From the NCBI RefSeq assembly GCF_007483665.1, contig NZ_VIQO01000002.1:460178-524177 (forward strand): a stretch of DNA of 64,000 nucleotides. Reading direction: 5' to 3'. Under the pieces are notes generated by a model, which did not search any database, was not told where the DNA came from, and saw only the letters and a program-made list of their open reading frames with translations. The stretch comes from Catellatospora sichuanensis (GTDB lineage Bacteria; Actinomycetota; Actinomycetes; Mycobacteriales; Micromonosporaceae). The position numbers and the translations under genes were made by a program. Positions 39,243 through 50,230 of this stretch are shown one piece after another. Every line of letters starts with the position of its first letter. Positions within the stretch are counted from its first letter, which is position 1.

Positions 39243-39971
39243 GTGGACAGACACATCGTGTTCTCGCGCCTGCACAACTTCCGGGATCTGGGCGGCTACC
39301 AGGGATTCGAGGGCCGCACCGTGCGTTGGGGGCGGCTATACCGGTCCGATGCGTTGTCCAAGATGGACGACGGTGACTGGGAACGTTTCCTCGAGCTGGG
39401 TGTCAAGACCGTGATCGACCTGCGGTACCCGTTCGAGATCGCCCGTCGCGGGCGGGTGCGCGAGCACGACGGGCTGGCGTATCACAACCTCAGCGTGGAG
39501 CACCGGCCCTACCGGCAGGCAGAGCTGGGTCCGGAGGTGGCCACCGGGCCGTTCCTCGCGGGCAAGTACGCCGAGGTCGCGCAGGACGGGGTGGTGGAGT
39601 TGCGGCAGGCGCTGGACGTGATCGTCGCCGCCGAGAACTCGCCCGTCGTGTTCCACTGCGCCTCCGGCAAGGACCGCACCGGCCTGCTCGCCGCCCTGGT
39701 GCTGACCCTGCTCGACGTGCCCGACGAGGCCATCGTCGAGGACTTCGCCCTCACCGAACTGGCCACCACGGGCCTGATCGCGGACATCACCGCCCTGATG
39801 GGCGTCCCGCCGACCTGGCCCGGCTACGGCCGCGCCCCCGTCGACGTGATGATCCTGTTCCTGGCCTGGGCCAAGGAGCACCACGGTTCCCTGCGCGGCT
39901 ACGCCGAACAGCGCCTCGGCATCGACGACGCCTACGTGACCCGCCTACGCGCCGGCCTCCTGGAGCCTTGA
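39243..39971 (+). CDS. Tyrosine-protein phosphatase (PtpB/Siw14-like)
   Basis: A 242-residue protein phosphatase. The P-loop FHCASGKDRTGLLAALVLTL has the nucleophilic Cys and Arg of CX5R; GKDR-type loops are typical of bacterial dual-specificity and phosphoinositide-acting enzymes such as mycobacterial PtpB. N-terminal NFRDLGGYQGFEGRTVRWGR and LYRSDALSKM-like segments are also characteristic. GTG 39243 is preceded by TAGCGT (39231-39236) at six bases, implying a leaderless mRNA. No signal peptide is seen. Confidence 0.9.
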   Translation: MDRHIVFSRLHNFRDLGGYQGFEGRTVRWGRLYRSDALSKMDDGDWERFLELGVKTVIDLRYPFEIARRGRVREHDGLAYHNLSVEHRPYRQAELGPEVATGPFLAGKYAEVAQDGVVELRQALDVIVAAENSPVVFHCASGKDRTGLLAALVLTLLDVPDEAIVEDFALTELATTGLIADITALMGVPPTWPGYGRAPVDVMILFLAWAKEHHGSLRGYAEQRLGIDDAYVTRLRAGLLEP

Positions 39972-40050
39972 TCCGGGCACTCCCGCGTCACGCCGTGCCA
40001 CCCCCCGCCCCGCTCGGCCCGTCGCGACCTCGGGTCCATGGTCCTGCGGC

Positions 40051-40096
40051 GCCGTGCTCGTTTCGGGACGCCAAAGCGTCCCGAAACGAGCACGGC
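40051..40096. terminator. Long perfect hairpin between convergent genes
   Basis: A 21-bp perfect stem (GCCGTGCTCGTTTCGGGACG plus C and its complement) closes a CAAA loop between the phosphatase and lysS stops. Position suits a bidirectional terminator. Its TTTCGGGA core also resembles dispersed palindromes in the window. Confidence 0.75.
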
Positions 40097-40167
40097 ACCA
40101 CGAGAGGTTCTGCCGGGCCGCCGCTTCCGCCCGGCCTGAGACGGCGGGGCGTGAGGGCGGCGGCTGG

Positions 40168-41901
40168 TCAGGACGTGAGGAGTCTGCGGACCTGGTCCGG
40201 GCCCACGGCCAGGAGCAGGGTGGGCAGGCGCGGGCCGGTGTCGCGGCCTACCAGGAGGTGGTAGAGGAGGGCGAAGAACTCGCGTTGGGCGACCTTGAGT
40301 TCGGGCGTCGGCTTGACGTCCAGGGGAAGGCCGAGGCGGGTTTTGGGGACGCCGTAGACCAGGGTGGTCAGGCCCTCGAGGGACCAGTGGTCGTCGAGGC
40401 CGGCCAGCAGGAGGCGCAGGGATTCGCGCTGGTCGTCGTCGACCTTGGCCAGCAGGGTGGCGTCGGGCTCGGCGAGGACGCGGGTGCGCTGCTCGGCGGG
40501 GACCTGGGTGGTGATCCAGTGCTGGGCGCGGTCCAGGCGCGGGCGGGTCTCGTCGAGCGAGCCCACCGGGTCGGCCGGGTCCAGGTCGCGCAGGATGCGC
40601 AGGGTCTGCTCCGGGTCGCCGGTGGTGATGTCCACGATCGAGGCCAGCGTGCGGTAGGGCAGCGGGTGCGGCGTCACCGGGAGCGGGCCCGCGGCGGTGC
40701 CGGCGGCCCGGCTGTACGCGGCGGTGTCGGCCGCGTTCGCGGTGCCCTCGGCCACCTTGCGGCCCAGGGTGTCCCACTCGTCGTAGAGGCGCTGGATCTC
40801 CTGGTCGAAGGCGACCTTGAACGCCTGGTTCGGGCGCCGGCGCGCGTAGAGCCAGCGCAGCAGCGGCGGCTCCATGATCTGCAGGGCGTCGGCCGGGGTC
40901 GGCACGCCACCCTTCGAGCTGCTCATCTTCGACATGCCGGAGATGCCGACGAAGGCGTACATCGGGCCGATCGGCTGCTGCCCGCCGAACACCTCGCCGA
41001 CGATCTGGCCGCCGACCTGGAACGACGAGCCGGGGGAGGAGTGGTCCACGCCGGACGGCTCGAACACCACGCCCTCGTACGCCCAGCGCATCGGCCAGTC
41101 GACCTTCCACACCAGCTTGCCGCGGTGGTGCTCGGACAGCAGCACCGTCTCGGTGTGCCCGCACTGGCAGGTGTAGGTCAGTTCGGTCGAATCGTCGTCG
41201 TAGGCCACCACCGTGGTCAGGTCGCGCTCGCAGACCGAGCAGTACGGCTTGTACGGGAAATAGCCCGCCGCGCCCGTGCCGTCGTCCTCGGCGGCCGCGC
41301 CGGAGCCCTCCGCGGCCTCCTGCGCCGCGGCGGCCTCGTCCTCGTCGAGCTTGCCCTGCTGCGGTGCGCCCGAACCGGTGCGCCCCTTGGTGCGGTAGCG
41401 GTCCAGCACCGCGTCGATCTTGGCGCGCTCGCGCATGGCCAGCAGGATCTGCTCCTGGTACGCCCCCGAGGTGTACATCTCGGTCTGGCTGATGCCGCGG
41501 TACTCCACGCCCAGCTGCGCCAGCGACTCGATCATCGAGGCCTTGAAGTGCTCCGCCCAGTTCGGGTACGCGCTGCCCGCCGGGGCCGGTACCGAGGTCA
41601 GCGGCTTGCCGATGTGCTCGGCCCAGGACTCGTCGATGCCCGCCGGCACCTTGCGGTAGCGGTCGTAGTCGTCCCAGCTGATGATGTGCACGACCTCGTG
41701 CCCACGGCGCCGGATCTCGTCGGCGACCAGGTGCGGGGTCATCACCTCGCGCAGGTTGCCCAGGTGGATCGGGCCCGACGGGCTCAGGCCGGACGCGCAG
41801 ACGATCGGTTTGCCCGGAGCGCGACGCTCTGCCTCGGCGATGACCTCGTCAGCGAAGCGGGAGACCCAGTCGGCCTCCGGGGTTGCGGCCACGATCGGCA
41901 C
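40168..41901 (-). CDS. lysS: Lysine--tRNA ligase, class I (archaeal-type)
   Basis: Class I LysRS of 577 residues, structurally unrelated to the common class II enzyme. The HIGH-like motif is SGPIHLGNLREVM (H46-L47-G48-N49), the KMSKS-like loop is SKMSSSKGGVPTPADAL. A zinc-finger-like insertion is present (YCSVCERDL then YTCQCGHTE), after an acidic Ala-rich insert (LDEDEAAAAQEAAEGSGAAA). The start is GTG 41901 (MPIVAATPEADWVSRFADEV); GTG 41892 is an alternative. Class I LysRS occurs in some actinomycetes, sometimes beside a class II copy; no second copy is in this window. Confidence 0.93.
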   Translation of the reverse strand: MPIVAATPEADWVSRFADEVIAEAERRAPGKPIVCASGLSPSGPIHLGNLREVMTPHLVADEIRRRGHEVVHIISWDDYDRYRKVPAGIDESWAEHIGKPLTSVPAPAGSAYPNWAEHFKASMIESLAQLGVEYRGISQTEMYTSGAYQEQILLAMRERAKIDAVLDRYRTKGRTGSGAPQQGKLDEDEAAAAQEAAEGSGAAAEDDGTGAAGYFPYKPYCSVCERDLTTVVAYDDDSTELTYTCQCGHTETVLLSEHHRGKLVWKVDWPMRWAYEGVVFEPSGVDHSSPGSSFQVGGQIVGEVFGGQQPIGPMYAFVGISGMSKMSSSKGGVPTPADALQIMEPPLLRWLYARRRPNQAFKVAFDQEIQRLYDEWDTLGRKVAEGTANAADTAAYSRAAGTAAGPLPVTPHPLPYRTLASIVDITTGDPEQTLRILRDLDPADPVGSLDETRPRLDRAQHWITTQVPAEQRTRVLAEPDATLLAKVDDDQRESLRLLLAGLDDHWSLEGLTTLVYGVPKTRLGLPLDVKPTPELKVAQREFFALLYHLLVGRDTGPRLPTLLLAVGPDQVRRLLTS

Positions 41902-41998
41902 GTCCTTCCAAGAGAAGCGAGATGGTCCCCATTCTCCCGGATCGGCCCAGCGAGTTTTCCGACGCCCCTACCCACCGTCACCCGCGGCGCGGCAGGCC

Positions 41999-42085
41999 CG
42001 CCAAGATCGCCTGACGTGCCGGGCGCATGTGCGTATCTTGGCTGCCCATTCGCCCACCTTCCGGGCAAGTCGGCAGATCTTGGCG
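41999..42085. repeat. Intergenic palindrome CGCCAAGATC ... GATCTTGGCG
   Basis: Ten-base perfect arms (41999-42008 and 42076-42085) enclose 67 bases. The arms are a variant of the CGATCTTGC/GCAAGATCG family with opposite polarity. It lies between lysS and the ATPase gene. Confidence 0.6.
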
Positions 42086-42114
42086 CGGCGCGCCACGCTC
42101 TTGCGGCGGGCGGG

Positions 42115-42810
42115 TCAGTTGACGAGGGCGTGGGCGGGCAGGACGACGGAGGCGGCGATGCCGCGGTCGCCGACGGGCTCCAGCTCGACGCGCATCTCGT
42201 GGCGCTGGGCGAGGCGGCTGACCACCTCGATGCCCATCTGCCGGCACATCGCGGCCGTCACCGGGCTCGGGTGGGCGAGCCGGTGGTTCAACTCGCGCAG
42301 CCGCTCGGCACCGATGCCGATGCCGCGGTCCTCGATCAGCAGCACCGCCCGGTCGGCCACCCGGCGCGCCTCGACCAGCACCGTGCTGTCCGGCGGGGAG
42401 AACGCGGCCGCGTTGTCGAACAGCTCCGCCAGCAGGTGCACCAGGTCGTTCACGGCCGGCGCGACCACCACCAGACCCTCGTCGATGACGCCGAACTCGA
42501 TCCGGCGGAAGTCCTCGACCTCGGACCGGGCCCCGTGCAGCACGTCCACCAGGGAGACCGGCTCGCGCCGGATCCGGGCGGACTCGCCGCCGGCCAGCAC
42601 CAGCAGGCTCTCGTCGTTGCGCCGCATGCGGATGGCGAGGAAGTCGAGTTCGAAGACGTCCTTCATGCGGTCCGCGTCCGGCTCGACCTGCTCCATCCGG
42701 TCGAGACAGCTGATCAGCCGGTCGACCATCGCCTGCGAGCGCCGCGAGAGGTGGAACAGCATGTTGATGGTCTCTTCCTCCCCCGCGGAGGGGTCGGCTG
42801 AGCTCACCAT
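42115..42810 (-). CDS. Orphan HATPase protein, CvnA/nitrate-sensor-like kinase core
   Basis: A 231-residue protein equal to the C-terminal half of conservon-type (CvnA) sensor kinases. The helical segment NMLFHLSRRSQAMVDRLISC with LDRMEQVEPDADRMKDVFEL is the modified dimerisation region. The GHKL ATPase has N box HLLAELFDNAAAFSPPD, G1 box LLIEDRGIGIGAERL and ASVVLPAHALVN at the end. The sensor, TM and HAMP parts of CvnA are absent, as are the cvnBCD genes (roadblock, DUF742, GTPase). ATG 42810 has AGGAGG eight bases upstream. Target unknown. Confidence 0.82.
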   Translation of the reverse strand: MVSSADPSAGEEETINMLFHLSRRSQAMVDRLISCLDRMEQVEPDADRMKDVFELDFLAIRMRRNDESLLVLAGGESARIRREPVSLVDVLHGARSEVEDFRRIEFGVIDEGLVVVAPAVNDLVHLLAELFDNAAAFSPPDSTVLVEARRVADRAVLLIEDRGIGIGAERLRELNHRLAHPSPVTAAMCRQMGIEVVSRLAQRHEMRVELEPVGDRGIAASVVLPAHALVN

Positions 42811-42989
42811 GATGACCACCTCCTGTGACCCGGGGTTTACGGCACTCACATATATCAGCACCGCGCGTGCTTGGCGAGACTCAATCATGTTTCTCGTGGG
42901 GCCGGTATGCGGGGGAGCGGCTTACCCGGACGGGCGGCGGAATCGGCCTTCCGGTCGACAAAGGCGTCACGGGCGACGAGGCTGGTGAC

Positions 42990-43814
42990 ATGGTTGCCGT
43001 GCCCGACCGTCATCGTGTGCGCGCCGTACTTCTCGACGGCGACGACATGATCCTCTTCGAACGGACCCGCCCCGGCGTGCCGCGGCGCTACTGGGCGACG
43101 CCCGGCGGCGGCGTGGACAAGCACGACGCCAACCTGCTCGCCGCGCTCTACCGTGAGCTCGACGAGGAGCTGCGGGCGGTGGTCACCGCACCGGTGCCGC
43201 TGACCTTCGTCGACACGCAGCGCGAGGACGGCCTCTGGCAGCGCCAGCACCTATTCGCGTGCCGGCTGGTCTCGATGGACGCCGCGAACCGCTATGGCGA
43301 GGAGTTCGGCGACCCGGTCAAGGGCACGTACGACGTGGTGCGGGTGCCGTTCACGGAGGAGGCGATCGGGGAGCTGAACATGCAGCCCGAGGGTGTCGCG
43401 GCGTACCTGCGAAGGGCGATCGACCAGGTGTGGCAGGCCGCGCAGGACGGCCGGGCGAGTTACAGCGTGTCCTTCGCGTCCGGGACGCCGGTGCCCGCGC
43501 TGCGGCAGGCGCTGCACGAGGCGTACGGGCTGGACCCGGCGGATGTCTTCACCGGCACCGCCGAGGACCTGATGGGCGCCGCCGACGTGCGCGCCACGGT
43601 GTGGATCAACCCCGACGCGGGCGACCCGGACTACGGCTGCGAGCTCAGCGCCGGCGACTCCCTGGCCCGCGCGACCGGGGTCAGCGAGCTCGAACTCGCC
43701 ACCCGCCTGTGCCGCCTCACCGCCACCACCGCCCTCGTCGCCGACGGCCCCCTGCACAGCTGGCGCGTCGCGCCCGACGGCGACTACCACCACTCCCACG
43801 CTCTCCGCCCCTAG
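42990..43814 (+). CDS. Nudix hydrolase-like protein with C-terminal extension
   Basis: A 274-residue protein. The N-terminal Nudix domain (about 1-140) has HRVRAVLLDGDDMILFERTR and the box GGGVDKHDANLLAALYREL followed by DEEL. The RELxEE core is present, but the early Glu of GX5EX7REUXEE is not obvious. The C-terminal half (about 150-274) has ALRQALHEAYGLDPADVFTG and is not recognised. ATG 42990 follows GAGG at eight bases. It probably hydrolyses a nucleoside diphosphate derivative; substrate unknown. Confidence 0.78.
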   Translation: MVAVPDRHRVRAVLLDGDDMILFERTRPGVPRRYWATPGGGVDKHDANLLAALYRELDEELRAVVTAPVPLTFVDTQREDGLWQRQHLFACRLVSMDAANRYGEEFGDPVKGTYDVVRVPFTEEAIGELNMQPEGVAAYLRRAIDQVWQAAQDGRASYSVSFASGTPVPALRQALHEAYGLDPADVFTGTAEDLMGAADVRATVWINPDAGDPDYGCELSAGDSLARATGVSELELATRLCRLTATTALVADGPLHSWRVAPDGDYHHSHALRP

Positions 43815-43819
43815 CCTGA

Positions 43820-44661
43820 TCAGGGCACGATGCGCTGCGGGCCTGCGTACACGTTCATGGTCTGGCCGCGCAGGAAGCCGACCAGGGTCATGCCCGCCTC
43901 GGCGGCGAGGTCGACGGCGAGCGTGCTGGGCGCGGACACGGCAGCCAGCACGCTGATGCCCGCCATCCAGGCCTTCTGGGTCAGCTCGAAGCTGGCCCGG
44001 CCCGACACCAGCAGCACGTGCCCGGCCAGTGGCAGCAGCCCGGCCCGCAGCTGAGCGCCGACGAGCTTGTCGACCGCGTTGTGCCGGCCGACGTCCTCGC
44101 GTATCGCGACCAGCTCGCCCGCGGCCGTGAACAGGCCCGCCGCGTGCAGCCCGCCGGTGCGCTCGAAGGTGCGCTGGGCGGCCCGCAACCGGTCCGGCAG
44201 CAGGGTCAGGGTCCGGGCGTCGACGGTGACCGGATCGGCGCTCACGTCGTGCGGCGAGCGGGTCCGGATGGCGTCGATGCTGGCCTTGCCGCACACCCCG
44301 CACGAGGACGTGGTGTAGAAGTTGCGCTCGGTCCCGGCGGCCGGCGGCGGCACGTGGTCGGCGAGCACCACGTCGACGACGTTGTAGGTGTTCGACGGCT
44401 CGCTCTGGCCGGCGCAGAGTTGCGCGGTGAGGACGTCGGCGGGGGCGGTGACGACGCCCTCGGTGAGGAGGAAGCCGAGGGCGAGGTCCAGTTCGTCGCC
44501 GGGGGTGCGCATGGTGACGGCGAGGGGCGGGCGGGGGCCGGTGCGGTGGCCGACGCGGATCTCCAGGGGTTCCTCGGCGGCCAGGGTGTCGGCACGGCGT
44601 ACGGCGGCGGACCCGCCGAGGTCGATGCGGGTCACCTGCCTGCGGTCGCTGGCTCGGCCCA

Positions 44662-44662
<1 letters not shown>
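43820..44662 (-). CDS. fdhD: Sulfurtransferase FdhD for formate dehydrogenase
   Basis: Transfers sulfur from IscS-type desulfurase to the molybdenum cofactor of formate dehydrogenase. The 280-residue protein has the conserved TSSCGVCGKASIDAI with its CxxC, TMRTPGDELDLALGFLLTEG, FERTGGLHAAGLF and IREDVGRHNAVDKLVG, all family signatures. The ATG overlaps the stop of the upstream oxidoreductase by one base (TGATG), so the two are coupled. This adjacency supports the oxidoreductase being an FdhD-dependent molybdenum enzyme. Confidence 0.94.
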
Positions 44663-46932
<2,270 letters not shown>

Positions 46933-47040
46933 ACCTCAAACGATCTCACGTCCGCGGTGCATCGCCGAGTGCGGAGCAGGTCTAACCTGAGTCGTTCGCC
47001 GGCACCCCGACCGGCGACATCCCTGCTGGGGAGGATGATC

Positions 47041-47331
47041 ATGAAGGAATGGATCGCCGGCCTGCTGGCCGTGCTGGGCACCCTGCTCGTCCTGGCCGGA
47101 GCCACGGTCACCGTGGTCAAGACGCTCACCCCCGACCCGGCCGGCACCCCGGTCGGGACGGACCCCCTGGGCGGGACCGCCACCACCAACGGCAACAGGT
47201 TCTCGCGCTGGCTGCACCGCATCAACGCCGCCGACCGGCTCATCGCCTGGGGCGTGATCCTGCTGGCCCTGGGCGCCGTCGCGGCCGGCGCGATCGCGTT
47301 CAACGTGGGCCTGTCGGCCGGAACTCGCTGA
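47041..47331 (+). CDS. Small two-TM membrane protein
   Basis: A 96-residue protein starting MKEWIAGLLAVLGTLLVLAG. ATG 47041 has GGGGAGGATG upstream. TM1 covers about residues 5-28 and TM2 about 68-90 (LIAWGVILLALGAVAAGAIA), joined by a polar loop with TPDPAGTPVGTDPLGG. No family recognised. It lies between the divergent oxidoreductase gene and ctaD; a terminator separates it from ctaD, so it is a single-gene unit. Confidence 0.7.
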   Translation: MKEWIAGLLAVLGTLLVLAGATVTVVKTLTPDPAGTPVGTDPLGGTATTNGNRFSRWLHRINAADRLIAWGVILLALGAVAAGAIAFNVGLSAGTR

Positions 47332-47350
47332 GCTGCGGACCGTCCATCGC

Positions 47351-47382
47351 GGATGGCCCGGCGTCACAGCGCCGGGCCATCC
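47351..47382 (+). terminator. Hairpin terminator after the small membrane gene
   Basis: GGATGGCCCGGCG (47351-47363) pairs with CGCCGGGCCATCC (47370-47382) around a six-base loop. No T-run. Confidence 0.75.
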
Positions 47383-47536
47383 GGATAGATGGTCCGGCGC
47401 GCCTGGTGCACCCCGTGCTCCGGGGCCGCCTGCGAAGGATTATTCTGCCTCCGAGGTACGCCTCGAATGATCAATCCGGGTGGCGGCGCGAGAATGGGGC
47501 GCCGCGAGCAGCCGGGCCAGCTACAGGAGGCCAGAC

Positions 47537-49261
47537 GTGACCACCGTCGCACCGCAGCCGATCGCGACCCGGCCCTACCCCGTGCGCAAGCAGGTCAAGG
47601 GTTCCGCGATCGCGCGCCTGCTGCGCACCACGGATGCGAAGCAGATCGGGATCATGTACATGGTCACCGCCTTCGTGTTCTTCCTGATCGGCGGCCTGAT
47701 GGCGCTGTTCATGCGCGCGGAGCTGGCCCAGCCGGGGATGCAGTACCTCTCCCCGGAGCAGTACAACCAGCTGTTCACCATGCACGGCACGATCATGCTG
47801 CTGTTCTTCGCGACGCCGATCGTGTTCGCGTTCGCGAACTTCGTGGTGCCGATCCAGATCGGCGCGCCGGACGTGTCGTTCCCGCGACTGAACTCCTTCG
47901 CGTACTGGCTCTACCTGTTCGGCGCGAGCCTGGCGACCGCCGGCTTCATCACGCCGGGTGGCGCCGCCGACTTCGGCTGGTTCGCGTACGCGCCGCTGAA
48001 CGACGCGATCAACTCGCCCGGCGTCGGCGCGGACATGTGGATCGCCGGCCTGGTGCTGTCGGGTCTGGGCACCATCCTCGGCGCGGTCAACATGATCACG
48101 ACGATCCTCACCCTGCGCGCGCCCGGCATGACGATGTTCCGTATGTCGATCATGACGTGGAACATCCTGGTCACCAGCCTGCTCGTGATCATGGTCTTCC
48201 CGCTGCTGGCCGCCGCGCTGCTGGCCCTGCTGGCCGACCGCCGCCTCGGTGCGCACGTGTTCGACCCGGCCACCGGCGGGCCCATGCTGTGGCAGCACCT
48301 CTTCTGGTTCTTCGGCCACCCCGAGGTGTACATCGTCGCGTTGCCGTTCTTCGGCATCATCTCCGAGGTCATCCCGGTCTTCAGCCGCAAGCCGATCTTC
48401 GGTTACACCGGTCTGGTCGCCGCGACCCTGCTGATCGCCGCCCTGTCGATGAGCGTGTGGGCGCACCACATGTTCGCCACCGGCCAGGTGCTGCTGCCGT
48501 TCTTCTCGTTCCTGAGCTTCCTGATCGCCGTGCCCACCGGTATGAAGTTCTTCAACTGGATCGGCACCATGTGGCGAGGGCAGATCACGTTCGAGACACC
48601 GATGCTGTTCGCGATCGGCTTCCTCGCGATCTTCCTCTTCGGCGGCCTGTCGGGCGTGCTGCTGGCCAGCCCGCCGATCGACTTCCACGTCTCGGACTCG
48701 TACTTCGTCGTCGCGCACTTCCACTACGTGCTCTTCGGCACCATCGTGTTCGCCGTGTACTCCGGCATCTACTTCTGGTTCCCGAAGATGTTCGGCCGGA
48801 TGCTCGACGAGAAGCTCGGCAAGGTCCACTTCTGGCTGACCGTGATCGGCTTCAACTGGACCTTCCTGGTGCAGCACTGGCTGGGCGCCGAGGGCATGCC
48901 CCGCCGGTACGCCGACTACCTGCCGTCGGACGGCTTCACGTTCCTGAACGCGTTCTCCACCATCGGCGCGTTCATCCTGGGCGCCTCCACGCTGCCGTTC
49001 CTCTACAACGTGTGGAAGTCGTACCGCACCGGCCCGCTGGTGACCGTCGACGACCCGTGGGGCCACGGCAACTCGCTGGAGTGGGCGACCAGCTGCCCGC
49101 CGCCGCTGCGCAACTTCGACCGCATGCCGCGGATCCGCTCGGAGCGCCCCGCGTTCGACGCCAAGTTCCCGCACCTGGCCATCAGCACCGGCACCAAGGC
49201 CCCCGTCATCGAGGCCCCCAGCTACTCCCACGGCCGCCACGGCGGCGACCACGAGGTCTGA
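47537..49261 (+). CDS. ctaD: Cytochrome c oxidase subunit I (aa3 type)
   Basis: Catalytic heme-copper subunit of the terminal oxidase, 574 residues, twelve TM helices. Heme a ligand in [16 protein letters not shown]; CuB/heme a3 region [20 protein letters not shown] with the His-Tyr cross-link motif; second CuB His pair [11 protein letters not shown]; heme ligands in [18 protein letters not shown] 47537 follows AGGAGG by six bases; the longer frame from 47480 is not needed. The other oxidase genes (ctaC, ctaE, qcr) are not in the window, as in other actinobacteria where ctaD often stands alone. Confidence 0.96.
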   Translation: MTTVAPQPIATRPYPVRKQVKGSAIARLLRTTDAKQIGIMYMVTAFVFFLIGGLMALFMRAELAQPGMQYLSPEQYNQLFTMHGTIMLLFFATPIVFAFANFVVPIQIGAPDVSFPRLNSFAYWLYLFGASLATAGFITPGGAADFGWFAYAPLNDAINSPGVGADMWIAGLVLSGLGTILGAVNMITTILTLRAPGMTMFRMSIMTWNILVTSLLVIMVFPLLAAALLALLADRRLGAHVFDPATGGPMLWQHLFWFFGHPEVYIVALPFFGIISEVIPVFSRKPIFGYTGLVAATLLIAALSMSVWAHHMFATGQVLLPFFSFLSFLIAVPTGMKFFNWIGTMWRGQITFETPMLFAIGFLAIFLFGGLSGVLLASPPIDFHVSDSYFVVAHFHYVLFGTIVFAVYSGIYFWFPKMFGRMLDEKLGKVHFWLTVIGFNWTFLVQHWLGAEGMPRRYADYLPSDGFTFLNAFSTIGAFILGASTLPFLYNVWKSYRTGPLVTVDDPWGHGNSLEWATSCPPPLRNFDRMPRIRSERPAFDAKFPHLAISTGTKAPVIEAPSYSHGRHGGDHEV

Positions 49262-49276
49262 CCTCCACCGCCTGTC

Positions 49277-49315
49277 AGGGGCCCGATCCGCTTCGCGGAC
49301 CGGGCCCCTTCCTTT
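49277..49315 (+). terminator. Intrinsic terminator after ctaD
   Basis: AGGGGCCCG (49277-49285) pairs with CGGGCCCCT (49301-49309), with a CCGC/GCGG inner stem, followed by TCCTTTC. Confidence 0.85.
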
Positions 49316-49317
49316 CG

Positions 49318-49380
49318 CGGTGATCATGAACTTATGGGCAGGTTCGACGGCGTGTCGTGCACCTAACCTCATGATCACCG
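49318..49380. repeat. Intergenic palindrome CGGTGATCATGA ... TCATGATCACCG
   Basis: Twelve-base perfect arms (49318-49329, 49369-49380) enclose a 39-base centre containing TTCGACGGCGTGTC. The left arm end and centre (ATCATGAACTTA, GTTCGACGGCGTGTC, GCACCT) recur in the same order at 58587-58644, so this is a dispersed repeat. Confidence 0.75.
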
Positions 49381-49424
49381 CGGCTCGGCGGGGTGCGGCG
49401 GGGGCGGTGGGGCAGGATGGAGCC

Positions 49425-50216
49425 ATGCCGGAAGGGGACACCGTCTGGAACACCGCCAAGGTGCTGCGGGACGGGCTGGCGGGCGCGGAGCTGACCGGAT
49501 CGGACTTTCGGGTGCCGCAGCTCGCCACCGTCGACCTGGCGGGCTACCGGGTGGCCGAGTCGCTGAGCCGGGGCAAGCACCTGCTGCTGCGGCTGGTCTC
49601 GCCGCAGGACCGCGCGCTGAGCCTGCACTCGCACCTGCGGATGGAGGGCGCCTGGCGGGTGTACGCCCCGGGCGAGCGCTGGACGGGACGGCCCGCGCAT
49701 CTGATCCGGGTCGTGCTGCGTACCGCGAGGTCGGTCGCCGTCGGCTACCACCTGCACGACCTCAAGCTCGTGCCGACCGCCCGGGAGCCGGAGCTGGTCG
49801 GCCACCTCGGCCCTGACCTGCTGGGGCCGGACTGGGACCCCGACGAGGCGGTGCGCCGGCTGTCCGCCGACCCCGCGCGGCCGGCCGCCGAGGCGCTGCT
49901 CGACCAGCGAAATCTCGCCGGGATCGGCAACCTCTACAAGTGCGAGCTGCTGTTCTTGCGCGGCGTGTGGCCGTGGACGCCGGTCGGCGACGTGCCGGAC
50001 CTGCCCGGCATGGTGACGCTGGGCCAGCGGCTGCTGGCGGCCAACCGGGGCCGCTGGACCCAGTCCACCACCGGCTCGCTGCGCCGCGGCGAGACCAGCT
50101 ATGTGTACGGCCGCCGCGCCCAGCCCTGCCGCCGCTGCAACGGCCCGATCAGCAAGGACGGCGACGGCGAGCGCATCACCTACTGGTGCCCCCGCTGCCA
50201 GCCGCCACCTGGCTGA
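49425..50216 (+). CDS. nei: Formamidopyrimidine-DNA glycosylase/endonuclease VIII (Nei2-like)
   Basis: Base-excision repair glycosylase/AP lyase removing oxidised bases. The 263-residue protein has N-terminal catalytic Pro2-Glu3 (MPEGDTVWNTAKVLRDGLAG; the MPEGD start is typical of Nei rather than Fpg MPELPE), a helix-2-turn-helix region DQRNLAGIGNLYKCELLFLR and zinc finger CRRCNGPISKDGDGERITYW ending CPRC. ATG 49425 is fixed by the catalytic N-terminus; CAGGAT lies six bases upstream, so a leaderless mRNA is plausible. Convergent with the MFS gene. Confidence 0.93.
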   Translation: MPEGDTVWNTAKVLRDGLAGAELTGSDFRVPQLATVDLAGYRVAESLSRGKHLLLRLVSPQDRALSLHSHLRMEGAWRVYAPGERWTGRPAHLIRVVLRTARSVAVGYHLHDLKLVPTAREPELVGHLGPDLLGPDWDPDEAVRRLSADPARPAAEALLDQRNLAGIGNLYKCELLFLRGVWPWTPVGDVPDLPGMVTLGQRLLAANRGRWTQSTTGSLRRGETSYVYGRRAQPCRRCNGPISKDGDGERITYWCPRCQPPPG

Positions 50217-50230
50217 CCCGCGCGGGCGGG

